A stretch of DNA of 64,000 nt, taken from Gnetum montanum. Its lineage: Eukaryota > Streptophyta > Gnetopsida > Gnetales > Gnetaceae. The DNA lies in contig MNCI01033329.1 of NCBI GenBank assembly GCA_015680685.1, forward strand, positions 133,731-197,730, given 5' to 3'. Positions 1 to 11,215 of this stretch are shown piece by piece. Position numbers and translations under genes: made by a program. The first letter of the stretch is position 1, and the number at the start of each line of letters is the position of its first letter. The notes beneath the pieces were generated by a model, which did no database searches, had not been told where the DNA came from, and saw only the letters and a program-made list of their open reading frames with translations.

Positions 1-590
1 TTATTCAAGTAGTATTATACCTCAACATAATCTATGACTAATAATAAGATCAAGAATGATACATATTCATTGCAGCAATTTGACTTAGAATAGATTAACT
101 TTCAATACAATTTACTTTCTATATACTTAGTTAATATTTACATTTCTATGTACATTAATGATTAATGGAATAAGTGTGATCATTTTTGAGAATAAACATG
201 TATTTACTTGGTAGTCCTAGCAGCACTATTATATGGCTCACTGAGTAGCATAACACTTGGTAAACCCAATAGTGGATACATGAGTTTAAGACATGTACAA
301 TAAGCTAGGAACAAATACTTATCACCCTTAGGCTAGCTTAAGATTTAATTGTATTGTTAATTACATAAAATAAATTATTTTTATATTATTGATTAGTTCA
401 ATTCAAGGCCCAAATAACACATATGAATAACTTTGAACAAAACCATAAATGATAGAGCTATAAGTAGTTTAAGTGAGAAGATAGTATCTTGCAATGAACA
501 CTTAATGATCTTGATACCACACTAGTCTCATCTATGGAATTTGACTAGATTTCACATGAACAATTTTCATCTATATTGTTGGGCATTGTG
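1..590 (+). repeat. Fragment of the Gypsy E family: LTR end and leader
   Basis: This stretch resembles 23590-24160, the LTR end and leader of Gypsy E. Shared blocks include the TTATTCAAG..TATTATACCT start, an AATAGATTAA block, a CTTGGTA.TCCTAG.AGCAC block and, near 540, a run matching the leader before E gag. The copy begins outside the window, so its full extent is unknown. The similarity is patchy and old. It shows that E is a multi-copy family; no coding frame survives here. Confidence 0.6.
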
Positions 591-639
591 AACTATTTCC
601 ATTCATTACTAAGAAAATTCTTTAATCAAATCATGTTTA

Positions 640-1275
640 TTACTCTAGTTGTTCGGCTCCTTTTAAGACTTCTTATGATAGAATTGATCATATTACATGT
701 TAATATCTTTGGTCTATTAAATAACATAAAAATGGTTTTTCCTAGAGTTTTTTAGGATATTTACATTAGTATAAGAAATATGGAGGACTTGGCCTTATTA
801 CTTGTTATAGCCTATAAATTTCTCTTAGAGAAAAATGGATTGCAAAGTGCATTAATGGAGATGATGTTTGGATTCTCCTTTTTAAAAAATAAACTTATGT
901 AAGGAAAATGTAAGAATGATAATAGTTGATGTTCTAATAAGTTTATTCATTGTCTTCATTTCCTTAGGTTATTTCTATTTCTCATTTTCTAGTTCTTAAA
1001 AAACTTTATAAGACATGGTGCAAACTTAGTAAATATTGGAAGTATAATCATATTATAGTTTTAGTAGATATGCTTAAGCAAATTAGCCCATTGTGGATTT
1101 CTTTTAATGAAGGAGCTTATGCTACTAATGCATCTAGATTATGTACCACTCAGAGCTAATTTGGTATCACTATAGTTTCTCGTATACTTATGCATGATAG
1201 ATGGATTACTTAGAATGACGCTTCTAGCCTTCATGTTTTGAATAGAAATAGAAATAAAATTTTGAAAAATTAGTT
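640..1275 (+). pseudogene. Decayed LINE reverse transcriptase, C-terminal part
   Basis: Translated piecewise on the plus strand, 690-890 reads like the tail of a plant L1-type LINE reverse transcriptase: a W-S-I-K start, a K-K-Y-G-G-L-G-L-I segment (about 780-805), then E-K-W-I-A-K-C and D-D-V-W-I-L-L-F. From 1080 a second segment reads P-L-W-I-S-F-N-E-G, followed by F-G-I-T-I-V-S-R-I-L and H-D-R-W-I-T, the order usual for the region after the RT domain in these elements. Several stops and at least one frame change separate the pieces. No endonuclease domain or poly(A) tail is visible, and the left end merges into the E fragment. The family call rests on the G-G-L-G-L block and downstream W-rich motifs, so it is good but not certain. 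Confidence 0.6.
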
Positions 1276-1470
1276 TCTAATTTAGAAAATTTATTTAAAA
1301 ATTGACAATAATTTACTTCAAATTTTTTTAGATATATATTGAAATGATGGTAGATATGTTTTTCATTTTAATTCAAAATTTTCTTATTAAAATATTACAA
1401 AGAATAATTTAACTGACAACTGTAAATGATCACTACAGTGATAAGTACATTTTCTAAGTCTATTAAATAG

Positions 1471-2329
1471 TACGAGGAGCCAAGATCAACTAAAAACTAT
1501 CCCAAGGATCTTAGAGGCCACACTTGTCCTCTCTTATTCCTCAATTGCTCACAATGGAGCCCAAGCTCAAGAAAAGACACTTAAGATATTCTCCTAATAT
1601 CTCCTAAGTGCTCTCCCATGCCTCTCACTCAACTTCCTTGCACAAGCTCTCTTCTTGTACAAGTTCTCTTCCCTTAAGAGCTCCATCTCTTGTCCTCTAT
1701 TGAGATGTTTGGCCTTTAGCGTTTGCACTTAGGTCCTTGGCACTTCAGCACTTGGCACTGCAACCTTACAATGATGAATTACATCAATATTTATAAGGAA
1801 CTAGAAGGTAAAATCCCTAGAAACCTTTTCTCAACTTGACATTTTTTAGATGATTTCCAAGTCTTCTCACCTTTTCTCTACCTATTTTTATCTTACTTTG
1901 GATATTTCCCAAATTGGAATGGAATTTTTAGAAGTTTCCCCATGCGTCTAGGTCATTTCTAGCTTTTCTGGGATGTCTACTATGAAAGCCCTCCTTTCAA
2001 GAGAGATGTCTATTGTTTTTGGTAGACATTTTCTATGGATTGAACACATCTACACTTTAGGGTAGATGTCTTTGGAAAGACATCTATCTTTTTGGGTAGA
2101 CATCTATTTTGAAGGTGCTAAAAATAAAAATTCTTATTTTGATGTTGAGAGTCTCTAGATGCCTCCCAACATATTCCCATAGACCCTGGAACCTCCTAAA
2201 CTCATCAAAATAAGCCAAAAACACCTGTAGACATGAGAAAACATCCAAGAATCATCCTCAAAAAAATCATCACAAATAGACACATAGTATGCAGGGTAGA
2301 TAAATGGAATCAAAAGAGGTGTCCCTACA
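1471..2329 (-). repeat. 3' LTR of element A, truncated
   Basis: Direct repeat of 4327-5147. Both copies hold the AGGAGCCAAG start block, the ATGGAGCCCAAGCT block and the GTGTCCCTACA end. On the minus strand it starts TGTAGGG right after the purine tract. Homology stops at 1471, where the other copy continues to 4173; about 150 bp of the U5 side are missing here. Confidence 0.85.
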
Positions 2330-2331
2330 CT

Positions 2332-2346
2332 AGCTCTTCCACCCTT
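2332..2346 (-). other. Polypurine tract of element A
   Basis: The minus strand reads AAGGGTGGAAGAGC a few bases before the TGTAGGG start of the 3' LTR, the usual position of the plus-strand primer for reverse transcription. Confidence 0.7.
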
Positions 2347-2399
2347 AGAAATGTCATGCTTGATCATCTTTTAGAAGTTGGAAGGCACCATGACCCCAT

Positions 2400-4044
2400 G
2401 ACTTAGGGCCATCACAATAATCATGATACTATGCATTACAAACATGATGATAAATATTAGTGGAGGTTTTGTTTTTGAGTTTTCCTTCCTCATGGAGGCA
2501 TGTCTTCATGCCCCATCATTCTTCTTTCATCTAATCATCTCCTTGGAATGCTTCCCTTGCATCCCAATGATGACACAAATCAATAACAAATATAGAATAA
2601 GAATAAGAATAAGGATTAGGCTTTCTTAATTCAAAATCCTTTCTTCTTTTCTTTTTCCTCTTCATCACCTTCCTATTCTTGGTGTTTGGAAGACTACCAC
2701 TTAGCTTCATTTCATCCACAACATGTAGATTGTCTTATGCTACACTTCCATTTTACAACAAAGATAATCAAATCCATCAACACACTTCACAAATTTATCA
2801 TTACTATAATCAATATCAAGAATCCAAAAATTCTATAAAATCATATCATTATCAATGCCTTCATTTACATCAGTAATGTCCTTCTCACAATGGCTATTCC
2901 AATAGCCACCATAATCAAACAATCTATCATTATTAGTCTTCCTCTTACTAAAGCTGGCATAAAAAGTCACAACATGACTCTCAATCTCATCATAATCATC
3001 ACAATGATCATGAAGCTCATCATTACCATTGAACAAATCACTACCAAGAATAAGTGAAAAACTAGCATTCATTACACTAGCTTCAACATGAGAGACAACT
3101 ATTATTGACCTCTTCATGTCTTCTTCCATTCATTTTTTGTTCAACTTGATCTTCAATATGTGGCTGTATAATCTCATCAAAGTTTTAAGGTTCAAGATCC
3201 TAAATAGTAGTTCCCAATTCCAATGGCTTCTTCTCTTGAAGTTTCCATAGACCCTAGAACCTTTGAAACTCATTAAAATAAGCCAAAAACACCTATAAAC
3301 ATACCAAAACATCTAAGAATCATCATCAAAAGGATCTTTATCCCACTTTAGAGGTACCAACTCAAAAGGTAAACTCTCCTCCATAGTTTTAACATCAAAA
3401 AAATCATTAAAACAATTATTCTTCCACATACCTATGCTAGAAAACTTACTTATCTCCCATGAGATAGTCTCAACTTGACTTAGAACCTCGTTTTTCTTGC
3501 CACAAGGTATAGAATAATTACAAAATGAATAAGTATCATAACTTCTAGTGCTACCATTTATCCTCCTTCAAGAAGTCCCTTGATCCTTACTACTCTCTTA
3601 GCTTTGATCTTTCTCCTCCCATGACTCACGAGGTAGGAAATCTCCTAGATCAATAGCATACACAATCCTAGACTTTAAAGATCTCTTGGTCCCCTTGATG
3701 AAGCTCTTGGTTCCCTCCCTTGAAACCATTAAGTATTAAGCACTCCCTTGCTCAATAAGAGATACTTGAGAACTTATTTTCTCATTTCTCTTTACTTCAT
3801 CAAATCCTTTATTTTCCTTTTCTTCTTGATGGCTAGAAGATATTCTATCAATTCTCCTCAAAATAATTTCCATGTTGGTCTTTAGTTTCTCCATATCCCT
3901 TTCTAAAGTTTTTGTAAAATCTTGGTGCGTGTGGACCTTCACTTTGAAAATAACTTGCATTTTAGCCATAAAAGCTTTAAAGAAGTCCTTAAACTATTGA
4001 AGCTCTTATCTAAGCTCTTGATATGTATTCTTCTTTGGAGTCAT
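2400..4044 (-). pseudogene. ORF2 of element A, broken
   Basis: Minus-strand reading starts at an ATG at 4044-4042 and runs through a short helical segment (3969-3736, rich in K, E and D, ending in K-I-S-S-Q-V-S-L-I-E-Q), a basic segment, an acidic M-E-E-S-L segment (about 3380-3330) and a lysine/arginine-rich tail near 2719-2600 containing S-G-S-L-P-N. The same blocks occur in the same order in element B. Element A lacks the gag capsid segment that precedes them in B. Frameshifts, stops and a 77-bp piece of LTR (3241-3317) interrupt it. I do not recognise the protein family; the basic tail could be a nuclear-localisation or nucleic-acid-binding segment, which is inference. Confidence 0.6.
3241..3317 (-). 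repeat. LTR-derived piece inside ORF2 of element A
   Basis: These 77 bases match the A LTR (compare 2174-2250 and 4996-5070: CCATAGA.CCTAGAACCT, AATAAGCCAAAAA, CCAAAACATC). Element B has the neighbouring ORF2 sequence on both sides without this piece (near 58045-58060). So it was added to A, probably by template switching during reverse transcription. It is not a multiple of three and breaks the frame. Confidence 0.75.
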
Positions 4045-4153
4045 AACTAAAGTAAGAAGAATGATATCCAAAAGCAAATACAAAATTGTCCATAACAATG
4101 TTTCCTTCATTCAAAGAAGACATCAAGCTTCAACATAGAAGTGTACAAACCTT

Positions 4154-4167
4154 CACTATGATACCAA
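4154..4167 (-). other. Primer binding site of element A (initiator Met tRNA type)
   Basis: The minus strand reads TTGGTATCATAGTG just inside the 5' LTR end at 4173. This is the plant Met-tRNA primer site (TGGTATCAGAGC) with one or two changes. Confidence 0.8.
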
Positions 4168-4172
4168 TCTAG

Positions 4173-5147
4173 TGCAAGGGGTGTTGCACCTCAATAGACC
4201 CCAATAAGACCCAATCCACTACTTCCAAGCAAATATATATTAGAAAATAAGAATAACATAGTAAAATATAGAAAATATCCCTTATATAAAGATAATTCTT
4301 AAAATATGTAGAAAATACATCAAAGATGAGGAGGAGCCAAGTTCAACTCACAACTCTCTCAAGGATCTTAAAGGCCACATTTATCCTCTCTTAATCCTCA
4401 ATTTTTCACAATGGAGCCCAAGCTGAAGAAAAGACACTTATAAGAGATTCTCCTAATCTCTCTCAAGTGCTATTCCTTTCCTCTCACTCAACTTAATTAC
4501 ATAAGCTCTCTTTCATCAACAGCTCCCTCTCTTATCCTCTATTAGGATGTTTGGCATTCAACATTTACACTTTAGCCTTTGGCACTTGGCACTACAGCCT
4601 TACAATGGTGAATAACATCAATATTTATAAGAAACTACAGGGTAAAAGCCCTAGAAACCTTTTCTCAACTCAACTTGATGTTCTTTAGATGTTTCCCAAG
4701 TCTCCTCACCTTCTCCCTAGCTATTTCCATCTTGTTTTGTTTGTTTTTGAATTAGAGTGGTGTTTTCAGAAGTATCTCCATGTGTCTAGGTCATCTATGG
4801 CTTTATTAGGACATCTACTATGAAAGCCCTAATTTTAGAATAGATTTCTACTATTTTTAGTCTATGTCTTCTATGGACTAGAGATGTCTCTGGAAAGATG
4901 TCTATCTTTTTTGGGAGACATCTATCTTGAAGGTGCCAAATTTAAAAATGCTTATTTTGATGTTGGGAACCCCTGGATGCATTCCAACAAGTCCCCATAG
5001 ATCCTAGAACCTCCTACACTCATCAAAATAAGCCAAAAATGTCTCCAAACATCCCAAAACATCCAAGAACCAGTCTCAACAAAATCATCACAAAAAGACA
5101 CATAGTATGTATGGTAGAGTAAGCGAATCAAAAGAGGTGTCCCTACA
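4173..5147 (-). repeat. 5' LTR of element A
   Basis: 975 bp, TG..CA bounded on the minus strand (TGTAGGG to CCTTGCA). It sits next to the primer binding site. Positions 4327-5147 are repeated at 1471-2329; 4173-4326 have no counterpart in the truncated 3' LTR. Confidence 0.8.
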
Positions 5148-5739
5148 GTAGATGACCCACAAAGATTTAATGTAATACATACTAATGAAAATTAAAATAA
5201 GAAATTTGACATCCTGCACTTTTATTACATGCTATTCTTGTTTGAAATTTATTTAAACTTACGTATTTGATTCTTAGATTCTTATCTCAATGAATTCCAA
5301 ACACCTAAAAAATTGACAAAGACAAGCTAATTTGAATTTGACTAAGGAAAAAAAATTCATGAACTCAAAAGAATTTCCACTATACCTCAAAGCTAAGGCT
5401 CAATCACCAAAAGTACTAGGATTGAATAGGGTAACTATCTATTTGTTTTAATTAATTACTTAAATGAAGAATGTCAAATTTTAATTGATTGTAGATTCTA
5501 ATAATCTTGGATCTGATAAGAGAATACCATTAGCATATGTCCCACCTTGCAAAAAGTAGGGTACCAAAAAATTAAGAGACTTAAATAAAATTAAATTCAT
5601 GTATATTTTTTAATGCACAAAAATTGATTATCTTTTCTAGTGAAGTCTCATTAAAAATCATATTTGTAAATGAAATCCCACCTCGTAGGTGAGGTATGTG
5701 ATGGGATCAAATATTTTTCCAATATGGGAATCCTTTTTT
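5148..5739. other. Unassigned AT-rich DNA
   Basis: No coding frame, repeat unit or RNA gene was recognised between element A and the hairpin-rich block. Confidence 0.5.
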
Positions 5740-6600
5740 GGATGTTTTTAGCTTGGTTGTAGGTTTGGCTTTATAATAGAGCTTCTATTTGGGTGGGTAC
5801 AAGCTATCGTCTTTAACTTCATAAGAAAGGTTTTGTTTGCACAAGTTATTTGTATCACATTAGCACATATAATTAGATTTTTGGTTCTACAATAGCATCT
5901 TTTTTTAATGGATTCTCTCTCTACCACGTAAGCTTCTAGCTTTGGCATTGTGCTTGAGAACCAATTTTTGGTTCTACATAGCTTATCCAAAATGGTTCTA
6001 AAATCTCAGTATCATGTGCTTTCAAACTTTTTAATTCACCTTAACTCCTAGCTTTAGGTCTAGAACTAATTTTTAGTTTTATAAAGGTTAATCAAATTGA
6101 TTCTACCATGTCAGCTTCTTTTTTGTACGGATAGGACTCAGTGAAGTTGACATAAGTAGCTTTAGAGCATGTGTGCATAAAGAAATTTAATCTAGGTGAG
6201 CTTGTAGAACCAACTAGTAGAACCATTTTTTGGTTATGTAATGGAATGTGGAATGGTTCTACCATGTGAGCCCAAAGAGAGCACCAAATGTAACCACCTT
6301 ATAGAATTTTTTTTTGGTTCTACAAAGGGCTCCTCCTATTAGCTCTGCCATATCAACTTCTAAAATGAGCACTTATTTAGAATTGATACTATAACCATTT
6401 CTTGGTTATATGAAAGCTTGTAAAAAATAACTCTACCATATTAGCACTTTCTCTATGCACACAAGACATGGTAGGATTAAGCTTAGCTTATTTTCAAATA
6501 TGTGTGCTTTCAAATTTTTAATCCAACTTAACATCAACTTTAGAATCATTTTTTTGGTTCTACAAGAACACTAATTCCACAACTTAGAAATTTGCATCAA
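5740..6600 (+). repeat. Hairpin-rich LTR fragment
   Basis: The start (GCTTGGTTGTAGGTTTGGCTT) matches the first part of the Copia I 3' LTR (48650-48675). It is followed by the same kind of degenerate units: a TTTTTGGTTCTACAA block, often with an upstream GTAGAACCAA to form a hairpin, then GCTC and CTACCATGT.AGC. At least six such units are visible (5880, 5960, 6070, 6215, 6315, 6550). It is most likely a Copia LTR piece. No primer site or polypurine tract is attached. Confidence 0.65.
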
Positions 6601-7549
6601 TTTATTTATTTATTCTTTAATGCTATCATATGTTTTTTAATAGACTAAATAATTTTTATTAGTATTATTAATATTATTTTTGTTGTTAGTTTGCTATATA
6701 AGTAAATGTAATATGCTTGATAGGGTATTTTGTTAAAGTTTGGTATCTTTTATTTAACTACTATTTAAGCTTAGTTATATATTTTTTGAATATTTTATTA
6801 TTAAATATTGAAATCTAAATATCTCACAAAGTTTTTTATTTTATTAGTTATTAAACTTTTATAAGCTTTTGGCTATGCATATTTTATTCTATATAGACAT
6901 CTACTTATGTATATTCATGCCTTATTATGCACATCTAGTTATGCATCATTTATATTTATTATGTATATGTGATTATATAATACATTGTTCATGGAGCAAT
7001 TTTGAACTTGAGCCCTACCTAAAACATATCCCTTGTTACCGTATGTTACTAAAATAGTATTTGGAGTTCATCTGTAATTTTAATTAAATATTGTATAAAT
7101 TATCTTTGTTAAGGAAGTACATTAGGATGATGTTCTACCTAAAATATAACCTTAGAATTATGATTAGGATGTTTGAAAACATTAGTTTTAACCCTTGGTT
7201 CAATAGAATAGAAGTTAAAATTTTTGAGATATCAAATTTTCTAGTTTGTTTAAAATATCATAAAGTTTTGGAAATTGAACTAAACAATTAGATAGAACAC
7301 TTGATAAGAATCTCATAGGTTTAAATAGAATTTGATTTAATTTCTTGATATATGTGTTATGAATATTAAATGCTAAGGGTATTACTTAAGAGGAAAAAAT
7401 TAGGAAATAGACTCAGGAAAATGTAAAATTTAAACATTATTTAGAAAACAAGTTAAAAATAAAATTTAAAAAAGAAAGGAAAAGTTTAAATTGGAAAAAC
7501 ACATTACATAGCCACCTCTTTTTTTCTCTTCAAAATTATGCATTTTGTC
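6601..7549. other. Unassigned AT-rich DNA
   Basis: Very A+T-rich. Two open stretches of 62-66 codons here (6869-7057 and 7091-7291) have no recognisable motif and look like chance frames. Confidence 0.5.
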
Positions 7550-7712
7550 TTTTTGTCTTATTTCTCCTCCATAACTTGTTTTCTATGATTTGGTTTATCT
7601 TTATTGTTTTACAAAACTATGTCTTGCCATGTTTTTTTTTTTTTTTTTGAAAGACATTTTCACCCTTTATTCTTCATCTTGAAGCCAATGTCAACCTTGT
7701 TTCTTCCATTAT
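7550..7712 (+). repeat. Left part of module X, copy a
   Basis: Matches 17310-17490 (CTCCATAAC, ACAAAACT.T.CCTTG, CATTTTGAAGC blocks). In the second copy this part runs straight into the sequence found here at 9601, so 7713-9600 is extra in this copy. Confidence 0.65.
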
Positions 7713-7717
7713 TCTTC

Positions 7718-7728
7718 GTATAAATAGG
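7718..7728 (+). promoter_or_regulatory. TATA box in a probable LTR remnant
   Basis: GTATAAATAGG is a canonical plant TATA box, about 540 bp before the primer binding site, as expected for an LTR promoter. Activity is not shown. Confidence 0.5.
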
Positions 7729-8260
7729 TTGTATCCTTAGATGTCTCATGTTAGTTTGTAGAAGGGTTTTGGATGTAATGGGTTGAGAGAAGGAAAAACA
7801 AATTGAGAGCATTAGGTAGAAAAGAAAGGTGATATGAAGATTTTGAGAGCTCTACCAAATAAGTAAGAAATTTTTTTTTTATTTTCATATGTCTAATCTA
7901 TTTTGATATGGATTTTCTATTCATTTTCTCTAATTTTTGGTCTCTTGATATTATTCTAGGATTTTAACTATTATGTTGAGATTTTACCATATTTTTATCA
8001 TCTTAGTTCTATCTTTAAGAAAAGCAATTTTTTAATCCTATCCATACCATTTTCTGTATTTTGGTGAATTTCTAAAATTTTGGAAACTTTATCCAACCTA
8101 CTTCCAGAATGTTTTATGATTATTTTGGATTAACTGTTCATATAAACAAGATTTTGTAAGAATTTTATGAATTTTGGCTATCATGGATTTTTGGATATTT
8201 TGGAAAGCTTATGGATTTTTCGAATAAAATAATAATATTTTTGGGATTGATTTTGCTTAG

Positions 8261-8274
8261 TTGGTAATCAGAGC
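8261..8274 (+). other. Primer binding site (initiator Met tRNA type)
   Basis: TTGGTAATCAGAGC is the plant TTGGTATCAGAGC site with one inserted A. It implies that an LTR ended just before 8261. Confidence 0.7.
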
Positions 8275-8568
8275 TATAAATCTTTTAAATGCCCTCATTT
8301 GCATGTAGTAGTGGAGTGTTCTTTAGTGGGACCCATCCCACAAGAACAAGGGTTGTTGGATGGATTTCTTACCTTGGATTTTTATTTGTAAGTTTATGTG
8401 AGGCTATGGATTTAGTCTAGACCATGGGCACTAAGCAATTGAGTCTAGTCATGTATGGTGAGGCATAGTCAAGATCTATGTTTCTAATGATACGTGTCTG
8501 AGCCATTGAGGATGTTAGTAGTGAGATCATTATTAAGTCATGACCATGAGTAATTTTTTTGGGATCAC

Positions 8569-8890
8569 AAGGATAATCTGATGATAGTAGTAAGGTTATT
8601 TCAAGATCTATTGGGGTGTCCTGTTGGTAGTGAGGGTAACCAAGACCTAGCATTCAAATATTCCTAGTTAAACTATACATTCTTTGGATTTTTGTTGGAC
8701 AATTTGTGATATTTTTTGACATTAAAATAATTAAAGAATAATTTGATTATAGTAGAAAAGTTATTCCAAGAGTTGCCAATGAGTCTCTTTGGTAGTGAGA
8801 ATAACCAAGACCTAACCTTTAGAGATGCTTGGATAAAATATACATTCTTTTGGATTTTTTCATTTCCTTTGGATTTTTGAAAAATCTTGG
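8569..8890 (+). repeat. Tandem duplication, period about 164 bp
   Basis: Two diverged copies begin at 8569 and 8733. Shared blocks include GATAGTAGTAAGGTTATT versus GATTATAGTAGAAAAGTTATT, GGTAGTGAG, AACCAAGACCTA and TATACATTCTTT(T)GGATTTTT. It lies in the leader just after the primer site. Confidence 0.8.
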
Positions 8891-9600
8891 GTCATTTTTG
8901 AACTTTGAACCATTTTGAAAATTTTGTGGCATTTCTAGACCTTGAACATTTTTGAATATTTAATTGGAAATCTTTATTTAGCCCATAAGTTGTGACTTTT
9001 GGTCAAGAAGCTTTATGCTTCATGAAGAGGGAAATATAATAATATTTTATATTTGAGGAGTTTTGACTCCTGCATTTCAATGTAGAGAGCGTAGAGTAGG
9101 CAAGGAATCATCAAAAGAGGAACATGAAATGAAAGGTGGATCAATTCTGTACAATATGAACATTTTAAACTTAAAAACTAATTTATGTATAATTTTTACT
9201 TTTTATAAAATAAAAACCTTGTATACTTTTTGGATATTTGAGCTATGTACCTAATTTTGTGAATAAATAATTAATTATGATATATATGAATTTGTTGTCT
9301 ATGCCATTTATTGTAAGAAACATTTTTTTTTATGCACACTATATGTTCAAGAAATTTTTGTACTATTTATTAAATATTAATATTTTATTTAATTATTATT
9401 CATTAATTTTATTAATTAATTCTGTAAACTTTAAACATGAATATCTTTATTTCTAGAGATCTAATTAGAGTGAAAAAAGTACCATTAAGAACAATATTTT
9501 CTTTACTAGATTATGATGTACCTAGGGAAATTTATTGACATATATCTTTTTGCTATTGCATAAATATCTATTTTTCATTAAATAAATTTGATTTAATTAT

Positions 9601-11215
9601 ATATGCAAGTATTATAAAATTTTTCTACACTATCACTTTTTTGTATTTATGCTCCTAATTAATAATTTTTTATCTATTTTGTTGCTTTCTTTTGAGTTAG
9701 TAAATCAAGGTTGAAATCAAATACTCGAGGTTTCATAGCATCTATATTAGTTATTTATAGGATATTTTATAGATAATTAATGGTGGTGTTACAACTAACA
9801 TCAAATAGCATTGACTCATCACATTAGCTTGTAGAAGTAGCCTTTAGAACTAGTTTTTGGTTCTACAAAGCTCTTTCAAAATAATTCTGCAGTGTAAGTA
9901 GTTTTCTTTCACATATGCAAGCAAATTTAAAAGCTCATTTGTTTAGTTTTCTAATGTTGTTTTTTGAACATGGCTAAAGACACTAAGAGGGGAGTGAATG
10001 AACCAAGGCTTTATAAAAATTTTAACTAAAACCAAACATTGGTAGAAGACTAGTTGAAAATCCCAAATAAGCTCAATACAGAAAAACAAAGAATAATTGC
10101 AAAAAAGATAGAACATACACTAAGTTTTTAAGGTGGTCTAGATGCGATATTTGCCATCATAAAACTCCCCCTAGGCTTTAAAGGGTAGAGTAATTTTATT
10201 AATCAAAGAAGAAATCAAGGCTTCTTACCATGCTAACATGGTAGATCAAGCCTTCATAGAGAGGAAAATCAACACTACAAGCTAATTCTACAAAGTGCTT
10301 TTCATGTCGGGCTAGCATGGAAGAGAGAAATGAGCTCTTCTTTGTAGACTCAAAAAATGCCTTTACATTTTTTCTTTACAAACTAAGTTGGACTTAAAAA
10401 CAAATATGCATGAGTTAAATAATTTATCTTGGTTCCACAAAGCTTGAAATAACTAAAGAGCATGTGCAGATCTAGGAAATATTTAAGCTCTTAACAAAAA
10501 AATTGACATATATAATCTAAATCGGGAAAGTCCAAGAGCTCATGAAGCTAAGTTGGATTACATGGTAGAGCTTCTTTTAAAACCTCTTATAGAACTAAAA
10601 AATGGTTTTGTGAGCTAGCTCTATTTGCTAAGCTAAATAAAACAAAGCTATTATGCACATGCTCTTAATTATGCTTAGCCCCACTAAAGGTTAAACAAGA
10701 TAAGTATCTATGTATGATAGAAAAGTATTAGGAGCTATCTAAATAATGATACAAGATTCAATCTTCATTATGCTAAGAAAAAGGGCTAAGTTGGAAGAGT
10801 AGATTGAGCTAAGTAGAATGAAAGTAGAGATTCTCTCTAGTGGCTCTTCAAAGTTGATGCAACATACAAAAAAAAATTTTGCAAAAAAAATGGTTTAAAT
10901 CTCAAGCCTACATAGAATGAAAAACCTCCTTAGAGAAGTCAAACCATATCCAAGCTTGAAACATGAATAGCTTAAACACTTAACAGTATCCTCCTTTTTG
11001 AAGATTAGGTGAGCTCTAAAAAATAGGAGAACATGGAACAACGTACATAGAAAAGCTTTTAACCAAGCTTAGAGAAAAAACAAACTTATCATACATATTA
11101 TCTTAGCTTAAACAAAAATCAAAAAGCATAAAATAATACACATCAAGTTAATTAAGAGAATCATATAGCCAGTAAACACAAATCATACAAATCAAGCATA
11201 ACATAGTTACATTCA
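9601..11215 (-). repeat. Module X, copy a (flank + Copia LTR + 3' UTR)
   Basis: 9690-11215 matches 15810-17297, and parts match 17570-18345, all in the same direction. The module has a left flank with a TTTTTGGTTCTACAAAGCTC hairpin unit, a 1.03-kb Copia LTR (9955-10985, minus strand) and the start of the Copia 3' untranslated region. Because the flank is shared too, this is a segmental or tandem duplication and not three independent insertions. Confidence 0.7.
9955..10985 (-). repeat. 3' LTR of Copia H
   Basis: On the minus strand it starts TGTTAAG after the purine tract CAAAAAGGAGGATAC (10986-11001) and ends at 9955 (plus-strand TGTTGTTTTTTG). This end resembles the proven 5' LTR end of Copia J at 39147, where a primer binding site follows. 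No primer site follows here, so it is the 3' LTR. It belongs to the Copia remnant at 14100-15060. Confidence 0.7.

Larger units (their letters stand above)
1471..5147 (-). mobile_element. Non-autonomous Gypsy element A
   Basis: Two direct repeats (1471-2329 and 4173-5147) flank 1.8 kb of internal DNA. Read on the minus strand the order is 5' LTR (5147 down to 4173), a Met-tRNA type primer binding site at about 4154-4167, a short coding remnant, a purine tract at about 2332-2346, and the 3' LTR. The LTR begins TGTAGGG and ends CCTTGCA. There is no protease, RT, RNase H or integrase, so the element would have needed enzymes from another Gypsy element. The 3' LTR lacks the last ~150 bp present in the 5' LTR, so the left boundary is a breakpoint and no target-site duplication can be read. 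The LTR copies differ at many sites, so insertion is old. Confidence 0.85.
7713..9600 (+). mobile_element. Extra segment with promoter and primer-site signals
   Basis: This 1.9-kb segment is absent from the homologous site at about 17490. It is flanked on both sides by ATTAT (7708-7712 and 9596-9600), which could be a target-site duplication or chance in AT-rich DNA. It holds a TATA box (TATAAATAGG near 7720), a Met-tRNA type primer binding site at 8261-8274 and a tandem duplication at 8569-8890. These point to the U3-R-U5 end plus leader of a Gypsy-type element. No gag or pol trace follows and the ends are not TG..CA, so it is either a truncated element or a mixed remnant. Confidence 0.45.
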
